A stretch of 64,000 bases of DNA from Phytoseiulus persimilis (Eukaryota; Arthropoda; Arachnida; Mesostigmata; Phytoseiidae). Every line of letters starts with the position of its first letter. The first letter of the stretch is position 1. Both the position numbers and the translations under genes were made by a program. The stretch covers positions 32,054,001-32,118,000 of the forward strand of contig CM075101.1 in NCBI GenBank assembly GCA_037576195.1, given 5' to 3'. The notes beneath the pieces are model-generated. The model saw nothing but the letters and a program-made list of their open reading frames with translations, made no database searches and was not told the DNA's origin. Shown here one piece after another: positions 1-10,431 of the stretch.

Positions 1-221
1 CATGCTGTATCCTGCACTCTTCCAACAGGAATCGTCAAGGGTATTCTGTCATCGATGAATGTATCTGGAGTCGGATCCAAGCTCTCAGGGTGCGAGAATC
101 GCGCGTCCGATCGCCTCGAAGAGAGCTTTGCCTCGTTGAAATGGTCGCGACGTCTTCGGATATAACAGGAAGCTCATGAACTGCTGAGAATACTTGCGCG
201 CGACGAGGACGAATCACTCAC

Positions 222-1208
222 CCGTAGCTCCAAAGCCCGCTATGATCACGGCTGTTTCAGGCTCAGCCGCGAATTCCTCTGATATGCATATCGGTTGAAC
301 CCTCGGGCCTGTTCTGAGTTTTCTGGCGAGGGACAGTATCCAAACATCTCTATTAGTTTTGCCCCCATTGTGTGTTCCTGCGTCGTATTCAGGATGTCTG
401 GGGAATGATTGAACACGTCAACGGCGTCGTTCGCACAAAAGTCAAGTTTTCAGGAAATGAGAGGGGAAAAGGCTCTCTCGTCAACGGACCACGGTAAATA
501 TCCAAAACGGAAATCCTCACCGATGACCTGCTTCGACTCCCACCACGTGACCCCTTCCGCCTACTTTATTGGTTCCATACACGTCGGATAGCTCGTGAAT
601 CCTGGAAGCACATCAACGTGGAGTTCAGAGGCCAGATGTCTGCTCCTCCCCAAGTATGTCCCGACTCGATTTCCGACTCGACTTCACTTGCTCCGGTCGG
701 AACGAGGCTTCCGGGGGGTGCGGCCATCGAGCGGTCATCGTTCATCATTCCCTATTTCCTACCAGCAAAATGTTTGACTGCGTTCCGCAGCGCTTTATGG
801 GCAACTTCTGAAGATGCCGATGGACAGATACTCTGGGACACACCACTCACGGTTTTTTGCAGTGACCCGCAGTCAGCACATGACGTGGTGTGATTAGAGT
901 TCCGGTGCAGTGAACATCCCCGCGGTACAGAACGGCGACAACCCACGGGGACTGAAAGCTGCCTGCGTCGTCGCCTCCCCGCACCCGACCGCTCAGGGAT
1001 GGGAAACCACAACCTGAAATCATGTTTTTTCCGCATTCGAAGACTAGAAAAGTAGTGAGTCAGTCGACTATGAGGATCGTGTTGACGCTTGATCTCCGAG
1101 TGACTAGCTACCCTCGACGCTGAGCAGTTTCCCAGGGTGGCTCGCTGCGAACGGAACTTGATGTAAAGTTAGCTGAATCACACCGATCAAAATCACGCGA
1201 AGAAACAT
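222..1208 (-). CDS. Chymotrypsin-like (S1A) serine protease A, 3' end outside the window
   Basis: Predicted secreted trypsin-fold endopeptidase. Four exons read on the minus strand: 1112-1208, 851-1013, 583-681 and 222-397, with matching phases (1, 2, 2, 1). Exon 1 starts MFLRVILIGV, a signal peptide. Exon 2 has the light-chain Cys (GCGFP), an activation site SGR|VRGG and the catalytic His as LTAGHC. Exon 4 has HPEYDAG, the catalytic Asp in NRDVWIL, then QPICIS and IIAGFG. The exon with the catalytic Ser would lie beyond the window; a possible next exon begins at 183 (VHELPVIS) but lacks the expected Cys. It is paralogous to the gene at 6675-9031, sharing exon phases and motif order. The acceptor of the 583-681 exon (AAG) is the least certain. 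The family call is firm; substrate is unknown. Confidence 0.82.
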
Positions 1209-3085
1209 TCCTCGGCGATTTCTGGAATCATTTAATCATGAAATGAGGTGTTGGATAGGCGCATCCAGATCCTTCGAGGACAATCCGTTTCAAGAATCGT
1301 GACGCTCCTCTGATTCATTGGTTCCGAACAACGCTTAGTAATTTTTTTTTCTGTCAGGCCGAGATTCTCAATAGGAATGACAGTGAACGCCTGGTGGAGG
1401 ATGCTTCTCCATGAAAATTCGTCTCGAGGGAACCGGGTGGCCTCGGACTCCACTGCTCCTGGGATTTCCGGGCCACAAACACATTCCGCCATTGCAGGTG
1501 AATGAAAGTCACCTCTGCAACCCTCGATGAGGAGCTCATCTCACTGTTCCGAGCAAGCCTCCTATTCTGAGCAACGAGCCCTCTGTCTGGGCCAACAGAT
1601 CCACCGTGTCAAGGGTGCGCCCATGCTCGGCGCTTTTCTGCAGCAAACAGCCTCAAGATTCGGGGCATGGTGACCCGATTCATTCAAATCGGCGAATCAT
1701 TTCTTCTACAAGGACAGAGAACTGTGAGATTTCGGCCTGAAGCCGTGGATCAGTTTATGTTCAATTGGCTCGTGCTCGCGGCTGAGCGAGAAGAGCTTTC
1801 ACCTTTCTCGAACGTCACCTTTCTAAACCTTTTGCCAAAGGGACTAGGTCACAAGATAATGAGCTCGATGACGGAGAAGTCGAGTATCAATGCATGATTC
1901 TGAATATAGGTAATCGAGCGTCTTTATCTCTCCGCGTTTCAACATCACCGTTCGCTTCCCCTCCGAACGGTCAGAGGACCTCCCAACTGCCTTGCTCGGC
2001 TCTTTTGCAACGTTCTTCAGTCCAAACGACTCGAACTCCGCACCAGAAATCGGGGAAGGCTGCCCAGCGGATATCGGTTGCACGCATTGAAAGTACGAAG
2101 CACATCATCGAATACGCCAATACTTTACCTGATCGTGGTGCTCTGCCGGCGCTTGACGCCACCACTCACGACCATTGAACGAGGAGAGGGTGGGAGAATG
2201 AGATAGAGGTTCGCGTTTCTCAAGGAGGTACCCGCAATATTTTCAATTTGAGTCTCAAGAAAGCTTCCGCTCGACGCTGAAACTTCAGTAATTTCCGAGG
2301 TGAGCGCTTCTCCTGGGAAAACGACCGCGTTAGTTTCCGACCGGTCCCCGACTCCAAGCCTGCAGCCCGAGACCTTCACGAGGAACCTCTTCCGAGACTT
2401 GAAAATCAGGCAAAGTCGCCAATATGATGCCCGGTTATCACAGCGAGGCGGTTCCGTAATTCGCTGGCGGTTATTGCGGTTAGTAACCACGAAATATTTG
2501 CGTTTACTGCGGTTATTAACCGCGGTTAAATAACCGTTGCAAAGCCTAGCGCAGACTTCTCAAGTTTACGGAAGATTGTTGCTTCTCATCCTGGCCTGTT
2601 GCATGGTATTGTTCTCGAGTCGGTTGAACTCCTGACCTCGCTCTGGAGTGACGAACTCTGGCGGTAGGAAATCCGAATCTTCACATCCGTTGTTCGCCCA
2701 TGCGAAGAAGTTAAAAACTTTCGCATGATCGTTGTATGATTCCCATCTAGATGCTGTCTGCCCTTCGTAGTTTTCTGCGATGGCATTTCGTTGTCTGACG
2801 GACTGGTGTCCTCTCTGTCGAGAGGGAATCGTTTCTGAACCGACCAGGCTGTAGTTCCTACTGGGCTGGAGTGTGAGATCTACACAGGCAGCCTAAGAAT
2901 GAGCGTCCAATCGCCATTCTGAAAGAGGAATCCTCTGCTTGAAGAGAGGCGTCTGAGTTTCGACTCATCCATATAGTATATGCGTTGTCGACTGCGTGGG
3001 CATCACATCGCGATCGGAATGTCCAGAAACGAGCGTATCGCAAAGAAAACAGCTTTCGCAATCATTAACGGGGGTGAGTGACCAG
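1209..3085. other. Gap between protease A and the kinase; palindrome, possible 5' kinase exons
   Basis: No gene can be defended here. Open frames at 1667-1897 and around 2250-2298 (the latter ending GAG|GTGAGC, phase 0) could be 5' exons of the kinase gene, but I see no homology. An AT/GC palindrome lies near 2508-2536. Confidence 0.4.
2508..2536. repeat. Imperfect palindrome around TTAACCGCGGTTAA
   Basis: A perfect 14-bp palindrome (TTAACCGCGGTTAA) is extended by near-symmetric GGTTATT / AAATAACC arms. Related GCGGTTATTGCGGTTAGTAACC copies lie just upstream (about 2466-2490). It could be a regulatory palindrome or the relic of a mobile-element end. Confidence 0.6.
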
Positions 3086-3113
3086 TTTTGATGGCATCCC
3101 ATCTATTGCAAAG

Positions 3114-6100
3114 CATTCCTCTCCGGTGAAGACACCGATCGAGCCCAGCACATGTGTTCATACAGAATACCCTGAGAAAGTCGACGCTTGCCGTAATCTA
3201 CTTGCAATCATTAGTCGGAGAAGCGGGACGCCCTCACTGCAGAATGATCCGGCTCTGCAGTTCGCCTACCTACAGATCCATCTATCAACAGTAGAGATAA
3301 TCAGCAAATTCGACAAACAGGTAACATCGAGTTGGGAATCAGAGGACGCCTTCACCTCTGGCTGAGTCAACCAATATTCAAAAACTTGTTGACGGCATTT
3401 CTTTATCGGGTTTTTTGAGATCTCTGGAGTTCAACGATCGAGCTGCCGGTTGGCCCTCGGAGCAGCGTGAATGCGAAAATGCGGGGGCGGCACCGATCCA
3501 GCATTACGATGGGGCCAGTCACGGGGGCCCTGAGGAACAGCAGCAGACTTGACAAACCTGATAAAGATCACTGATGCTGCTATTTCATTCTTCCCCAGAA
3601 CATTTCACACATCGAAATTCGCGAAAACTGCGAAAACTTATGTCAGCTGTTCACGCTATTCCTTGTCGACCGGAGCTATATCTGTCTCAAGTTCGCGAAT
3701 GCTCTGCTGCAGTTATGCATGGCCGTATGTGAAGTTTGTAACCTGCTCGAAAAGAAATGCCAAGGAAAGTACGTGAATTGGCCACTTGTAGGAAGAAATT
3801 TCGTGAAACAAGCAAAGGAGGCAGACTCGAGAGAAACGACTTCCTTCTCGGCTTACATCCCGAAACTGAAGGAATTCGAGCAGGGATCTCGGATCGGAGC
3901 GGGGAATTTCAGCGAGGTGTATATCGTCACCCAAAAGAGCAGTGGGCATCGATTCGCCATGAAGATATCCCCGAGAAGCAAATTCAGTAACGTTGCGCTC
4001 ACGACCGTCGATGGCCCGAGCTCTGGCACTGAGAAACCTCGAATGATGAAACGGAACTCTATAAAATCTCAGACTCTCACTTTTGTCGATCGGATGTTCG
4101 GAGCCCTCACGCATGATCATCTCGTATGTCGCATATTTTGCACGTTTCAAGCCGAGCCCGATGTCGATATCACGCTGATGGAAGTCGGGATTCATGAGGT
4201 CGACGTCTTGCGACTGGTCGAGCACGTAGGATATCTGAGTACAGAAGACACTCTCTTAGTCGTTCTTCAAGCCGTACTCGCAATCGAACACGTCCACTTA
4301 CGGGGCTTCATACACCGAGACGTCCGACCATCCAACTTCGTCATTGATGGGTTCGGGAAATTCAGACTTGTCGACTTCGACAGCGCGAAAGTCTGTCGGG
4401 GTCATTTCGGTTCCGACAACGTTCTGACAGATTTTTTCAAACGTACCGCACGGGAGTTCAAGGAGAAGGAGTTCGTGGGCGCCGTTGCCTACACAGCTCC
4501 TGAAGTTCTGCAGAAAAAAGGATGGGGCAGAGCGTCAGATTGGTGGTCATTAGGAGTTTCGATCTACAAAATGACCACGGGACGGCTGCCGTTCAGAGGA
4601 GGAAGTCCGAGCGCTGTGATCGAGAGTGTTTGTAAAGACGATTTACGGTGGCCAAAGGCCGAAGAATCACCGCATTCTGCGTCTCCTGAAATCAAAGAAT
4701 TCGTTTATGATCTCTTGAAGAAGAATGCCAGGAGAAGGCTTGGTAGCAAAATCTACAGCGATCTCCACGAGCCAACCGCAATGACCGTCGCAAGAGGTCT
4801 GCTCAGGAAGGTGCAGACATTCAAAGGCTCAGGATTGACGCTCCGAGGGAAGGTGCGAGACCAATTTCCTGATGATTCATTTCTCTCGAGACTTCCGAAA
4901 TCGATGAATCTCAAGACAACGTTATATTGCAGCTCTGCGTGATAGCCTTCAGTGAGATTGACTGCAACATCACGAGGGACTTGAAGACTCCAGTAGCGCA
5001 GCTTCTTTCGGAGAGTCCGAATGTGGGATACTATAATCTCTCCGACCTGTGTGATCGAACCGAGGATGCTACTCCATTGATGAGTTTCTCCCATCCGAAG
5101 TATCGCCGGTTTATTGATCGTCTTAGCGGCGATCTCCCTCGAAGCGATGAATTCTTGATACCTATCACGCCGCCGCCGGACAGAGAACTCAACTACTTGG
5201 TAAATCTCTATTGCTACGATCCCCGAAAGTCACGATTAGCTTTTCCAGTTGTCAGATTCCGATATTCGTTCCCATCCAGCAACGGTATGACGCTGAAACG
5301 CTGATTGGGTTCACTATGCAAGAAACAGCGGCGAAAAGAGAAGCCCGGATCCAGCTGGTGAATGCAAGTTTCGAGTTCATCACGATGTGTTTCTGTTCGA
5401 ACATTCCGAACATAAAGTTGCGACTTGTGCGAGGCGAGGGTAGTTTGACGTATCCTGTCGTTTATGCCAAGATCGAAACGGACGCCGAGAATAACATCGA
5501 TGAGGTCAACTATGGTGGGTTCAGCGTCTGAGTGGCTCCATGTAACTTCGAGATTTGGGAAGGAGCGCCTACGCTGGGCATGAGGAGTTTGTAACTTACC
5601 AAGTCTCTCTCTACGGGCAGGCGACATTGTGGTGTCGATTGAAAAATTTCGAGTCATCGGCCTCAGCATGGACAGAGTATCAGCAGTTATGAAGCAGTGC
5701 ATGAGAACATCCGGAGGTGTAGTCGGATGCCAGGTTCTGAAGAATAACGTTTTTCGGTCTGCATATGCGGAACGGTCTGAAGCGCATCGATATGTCACTC
5801 GGAGCACTTTGACTGACGTGACTTTGAACTCATCGAAATGCAAATATCTTCAAACTCGATTTCTGAAGCTTTGGAACCCGGAAGCAATGGAGTTCGAAGG
5901 CTTTCATGTCGTGAGCTTCGTTCATCCCAGTGTTTCGCCCACAATGATATTTTTTGGGGACGTGCTTGTGCAGCTGAACGGTCACGATCTATCCCATGTC
6001 GAGCCGGCTGAAGTCGAGAGACTGTATGAGAATAGGAAGACGATTAGCGTTGTCTTCCGTGGAACATCCGTCCTGCGACGGAAAGATCTTCACGAAGCTG

Positions 6101-6171
6101 GCGTTGAGGCTGAAACCGACACCGCTGATAGTGATCTTGAACGAATGATCTTGGCATCGTATGATGAGTGA
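3114..6171 (+). CDS. MAST-like AGC protein kinase with C-terminal PDZ domain (N-terminus incomplete)
   Basis: Serine/threonine kinase of the MAST type. Exons: about 3114 (or 3086)-3320, 3599-4852, 4933-5199, 5280-5514 and 5621-6171, in phase, giving about 840 residues plus an unseen N-terminus. Order: helical N-terminal region; kinase domain with glycine loop GAGNFSEVY (near 3890), AMK lysine (near 3960), HRDVRPSNF (near 4314), DFD (4374-4382), TAPE (near 4495) and DWWSLG; a linker; then a PDZ domain (GFHVVSF...FGDVLVQLNG) near 5900-6060. Oddities: the catalytic loop has RPSN where KPDN is usual, and DFG is DFD, so activity is uncertain. Introns are 278, 80, 80 and 106 bases. An acceptor at 5255 is an in-phase alternative to 5279. 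The kinase and PDZ combination supports MAST; general AGC kinase is the fallback. Confidence 0.88.
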
Positions 6172-6674
6172 ATCTTTGTTGTAGAAAAGAGAGTCGTTCG
6201 ATGGCTCTTCATGGTATTGTTCGGCAGTCTTGTTAATAGACGCGCGAAATGTTTTCAGACAGGAGTTGATTGGTGCTTCATAAAGGGGAAGTTTTCCTTG
6301 TCCATTCAACCTACTGCCTGTTTATTCATTATCCCACCGTACACTACCGAAGCGAGGGGGGGGGGGGGGGCAGGCAGAGGGCCCGCCCTCCAAGATATCC
6401 GTGCGAACTGTGGGGCTCTATCGTGAAGTACATCATTATCGGCTTTTTCCTTCCTGCTCGAAGTGGTGTCGAAATGGCTCCCTCCGGCGACAGACAGTGA
6501 TTACAGATCGGATAGCGGAGTTTCACGGAGGACTCCGTGAGAGTGAAGCTCCCTTTGAACACAGGGTTCATCGGAGACGAAGGGTTCTCCATAGTTGAGA
6601 TTCAAAGGTTGTTTGCTGGAGACTTGTCCCCGAGCTGACGGCTTCCGCCATTCGCAGTATCCGAAAATCCACGC
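6172..6674. other. Convergent 3' flanks of kinase and protease B, with a 15-G run
   Basis: The plus-strand kinase stop and the minus-strand protease stop face each other across 503 bases. TTTATT at 6321-6326 reads AATAAA on the minus strand and may serve protease B. A run of 15 G occupies 6356-6370. Confidence 0.5.
6356..6370 (+). repeat. Poly-G tract (15 G)
   Basis: Fifteen consecutive G residues in the shared 3' flank. Such runs often vary in length and are prone to sequencing error. Confidence 0.95.
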
Positions 6675-9031
6675 TCAGGGCATAGAGCGAGCTACCGCCG
6701 TCAAAATGAAGTCCTCGAAAGCCGAAACCCTTGTGAAAATTTGGGAATCGTCGCGGCCTGCGCAGACAAATCTGTCACCCCTTGCTTTCGGTGCGGCATA
6801 TGCAGCAACACCGACCTGTAAATGAGAGGCTCGACTGCGTTTCCATGCGACTTGGATTCATGTTCCCGCCAGCAAAGCTGGCCGAATCAGTCCCCCCTCT
6901 CTTTACTTACCAAATAGTAGGCGCCCCTTTTGACGGTCATCAGAGGTCCACCCGAATCTCCCTGCGGATAAGTTCATAGAGATTCAAATGAGGATCTTCA
7001 TGTGAAACTGATCAGTTGAACCAAAAGGGCCTGCCGGGACATCGGCACCACCAAAAACGTCGATTTTGGAGAACTTGAAATGCTCATTTCCCGAGAACCG
7101 GTGGAGCTACAGCGCCGATAGGAAAAACCGTTTTGAAGCTCTTCCCAAGGGCTATCGGATGCTATAGGGGGTCGCGGAGACCCCTCCTTCAGTCGAGGAA
7201 AATAAAAAACTCGTTGGTTCACCCGGAAGGAGGAGGCTGACCTTCTCGGACATCGCTGAAAGTACCCCTCTTTATGGTCCACAAGCATGGCAAGTTTCAA
7301 CCCGATGCGACTTTGCGGGGCCGAGAAATCACTAGCTGAACATAGGTGGTGAGGCGGTTTTTCCCCAGACGGATCCCGGAATCATCCTACCAGACTTCGA
7401 AAAGTATGCTCAGATTGGTCCCGGAATCACCCCCATAGACCCCCAGAAGTCTGGCGCAGTATGTAAAACGACACGTTTGGTGAAGCGCGCACATGACACT
7501 CCGGGCCGACAACACCGGAGATAGCCTGGGCTAGAGTAGTTATCAGGAGCAGAGCATTTCGACGCCGGCTCCCATGGTAGCGAAATAATCCCAGCGCAGT
7601 TCCGGCCATGGGTGGCGGGCCTTCACTCGGAAAGTGAAGGTTGGGGAGACTTCAGGTTTTTAGTGGGTTTGCAACTCCGACAGTACTGAGCGGGACTGTG
7701 GCTCGGTCTGCATCACGCATTTTCTGCCTGGTCCTCGCGGACAAAAATAGATGGCACTTGCCGTGCGAGCAGACCATAAACAGGGGTACATTTAGCGACA
7801 TCCGAAAAGGTGGTCAGCCTTCTCCTTCCGGGTGAACAAGCGAGTTTCTCATTTTCCTCGACTGGAGGAGAGGTCTCCGCGACCCCCGTTTATGACATTC
7901 GATAGCCCATTGAAAAGAGCTTCACAACCCTGTTCACTGTTACCCGATCTCGTTCTTCCACGCACCGCACATATGCTCGTTCGACCGTAATAAACGCATA
8001 TTTCGGTCTCTGGGCCCCAGTAGCTAGCCATCCTGCACTTGTGATCGTCCGGTGAAATGATTCTGGTGAGCGCGAAGTGCAAATCATGGGAGACGACGGG
8101 ACCGTCATCTAAAATAATAGAAAGTCGTTGGAAGCGATCGGGATTTTCTTTTTATTGGAAAACAAATGCAATAGAGGGATTACGCCCGTACCCGTGAACC
8201 CATACCCCGCTATCACTACTCGGGTGTTTGGCTTTGCAGGCGCATTCTGGGAAATGCAGATTGGACGAACTAGCAATCCGAGAGGTAATCGCTCCTGAAG
8301 AACTAGCACCATGAGATCCAGGTATGGCATCCCGTTCGGACTCATCTCAGCGGGGATACGCTTCGGGGAGCTGCGCAATGGATGGATGAGAAGCGGCATA
8401 AAGAGGGCACATTAGGAGAATATCTCTGGAACTCATCATTCTGCCTCGTGGTCGTCGTCATGGGAAAATTCGGAAGCAGGTTACATACAGGAGAGCTCTG
8501 TCGATTCTCACACTAGCCGCCCTTCTCAGATTATTGCTGCCGAAGGAAACCGTCATCATCTTGAGGCTGTGAAAACATATTTTTCAAAAAATTGTGCTCC
8601 TCTCGACCGTGATCGTGAATTATGGGCCCATTCACGCTCTTAGACATCTCTCATACTCTTCGAGGCAGTGGGCAGCGGTGAGTACGTGACGCGATGTGAT
8701 GAGAGTTCCCGTGCAGTCGTGACGTCCTTCTTTCTGAACAGAGACCACCCACGGAAACTGATGCACCTGAGCTCCGACACCGTCTCGGATGCGACCGCTG
8801 ATTTGAGGGAAGCCGCATCCTACGTGGAAGAAGCTTTTTCACATCGTCGACTCGTTGTAGGAGGCCACATTCATGCTGCTCCACCCTGTGTCAGATTCTA
8901 TGCAAGTGATTCCTACCTTTCACACCAAGCAAGTTATTCGAGTCCGCTTTTGCAGGCACACACTTCAGAACTAGCGAAATGAATAAAATCAGTAGTTTGG
9001 TCACTTCCCGAGGGAACGATGAGCGAATCAT
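6675..9031 (-). CDS. Chymotrypsin-like (S1A) serine protease B, complete, seven exons
   Basis: Secreted zymogen-type endopeptidase, 294 residues. Exons from 5': 8917-9031, 8636-8819, 8485-8566, 8192-8360, 7966-8108, 6911-6961 and 6675-6815; phases agree throughout and the total divides by three. Residues 1 to about 30 form a signal peptide (hydrophobic LLILFISLVL). GCGFP supplies the light-chain Cys. Activation would be at SGR|IRDG. The catalytic His is in LTAAHC, Asp in YLDLMVL and Ser in GDSGGPL, so the triad is complete. The four classic disulfides can be paired: Cys1-122, 42-58, 168-182 and 191-220. The residue six before the active Ser (position 189) is Ser, which predicts chymotrypsin-like rather than trypsin-like specificity. 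The 8360 acceptor is AAG, ten bases past a good CAG, and is forced by frame. The sixth intron, about 1 kb, carries an inverted repeat. Confidence 0.93.
7134..7923. repeat. Inverted repeat, about 165-bp arms, inside a protease B intron
   Basis: The stretch 7134-7300 reappears as reverse complement in about 7750-7923. Shared blocks include GGGTCGCGGAGACC, CAGTCGAGGAAAAT, TTCACCCGGAAGGAG and GAAGCTCTT. The arms are roughly 80-85% identical by eye, with a spacer of about 450 bases. The spacer has no transposase-like ORF, so this could be a non-autonomous foldback element or an inverted duplication. Confidence 0.75.
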
Positions 9032-9691
9032 TGCGTGTTATGAGTTGTCACAGTCATGAATCTGGCGGAGCAAGCTCTGGTCCGGTGTAACGACGAGCTG
9101 TAAGGTCGTGTCGGGTTCCCTGTAAAGAGCTGTTCTGATGTATGCGGAAGAGCTTGAGAACGACACGAATTGTCAACGCTACTCCCAGAGTTAGAAGTCA
9201 TGATTCGCTCCGGCGGGAACTGGTCAGTATCGGCTCACAGCTTCGATGGTGCATCGAGACGTTCTCCCGATGAAGATAAGAGCCCGATGGATCGAGGATA
9301 TAAGTTCCACGTGAAACGCCGCCGTAACAAGAGTCTTAATCGAACTGCCGCGCAACCAAGAACCATCCATCATTCACACAAATCACGAATTTTCGAATGC
9401 ATGTGTCGACAGCAGCACCGTGACTCCGTGTGTTCCGGAAAGTTCTCAGCTGGAATACGCTCGCGAGGAGCATTCAGCTCAGATTGCACCCCAAGTCAAC
9501 TTGTCGGTGATTTTGAAATGAGGGGTCGTAAGGAGAGAACCGCAAGTGTCATCTCTTCTTGCGAAAACGTTGTTCACGAGAATTTTGATAAAGCTCAGAG
9601 GACTCCGCAATGTCTTCATGCGCGCGTCTCGCGCAGATCGCCAGAGCCACACAGGAGGCGCTGGAGCTCAGGCTGAACCAGATAGTGGGGC

Positions 9692-10086
9692 ATGGATGTT
9701 CTCCTTGATATTCGTTTCCGCAATCTCCATCGGTGGATTTTGGAGAACTCGCCCGATCGACCATCAAAATATTTTCCTCGAGAAAACTACGAGTTTCCGA
9801 TCAACGCGAGACACCTCGATCCTCGGAGAGGCCATCTGGAGCGAACTCGACATTTGGGGTAAGGAGCAACTGAAGCTCCCTCGCGGTATCGAGCTTCCCT
9901 CATCTCACCGATGCCATTCAATTTTCATGGCATTCGGACCTCATTCATCCGATTTCTTCTCCACTTCGTATCAGAACATGCGCTCGTCCCGCTGCATGTG
10001 CTCCGAATCCCACCCGTCAGACACATATTCGCCACAACCGCCATGCGGCACGTTTCCAAGAAGTGTTCTCCCGCGAACCTCGATGA
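9692..10086 (+). CDS. Tentative two-exon basic protein, 92 residues
   Basis: Candidate only. Exon 1 (9692-9858) starts MDVLLDIRFRN just after an in-frame TAG and ends at a GGTAAGG donor in phase 2. Exon 2 (9975-10086) follows the strong acceptor TTCTTCTCCACTTCGTATCAG-like tract and ends with TGA. The joined frame is uninterrupted, rich in Arg and His, and contains no domain I recognise. A longer unspliced ORF covers the same place in another frame. Its position between protease B and ARL2 says nothing about function. Chance cannot be excluded, since this rests on one matched splice pair. Confidence 0.3.
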
Positions 10087-10431
10087 TTGAGATAATATAT
10101 TTCCGTGGGAACTTGGTCTTCGCGGAGGGTCCTGCAACCTATCGACCGCGAAGATCGGGGTCACTGCATCGAGTGCCGCTCTGAGGCTCCGAGCTTTAGG
10201 ATAACTGGCGGAACGTCAGACCATGTTCCAGCCGCGGTGAAAGTCCAGCGAAGAATGACACACAATCGTGGGAAATAACCATCTACGGCGTCAGAGGCAT
10301 TCCTGTGTCCCGTGCATCTCGCAACCGTTTTGTGTCTATGAATTCGCCATTAAGATAGGAACTCATCGTTTTGCTAGCAAAACACAGCTCACGTCTTCTG
10401 AAATTCAGTGCTGAGATTGCACGAAATAATC

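Noticed and set aside
1667..1897. Plus frame as a 5' exon of the kinase
   Set aside because: Reads like protein but no donor and phase joins it convincingly to 3114.
5214..5843. 209-codon frame antisense to the kinase gene
   Set aside because: Lies over well-supported plus-strand exons and an intron; a shadow.
9546..10184. 212-codon plus-strand frame before ARL2
   Set aside because: No motif; a spliced alternative in other frames fits better, and neither is certain.
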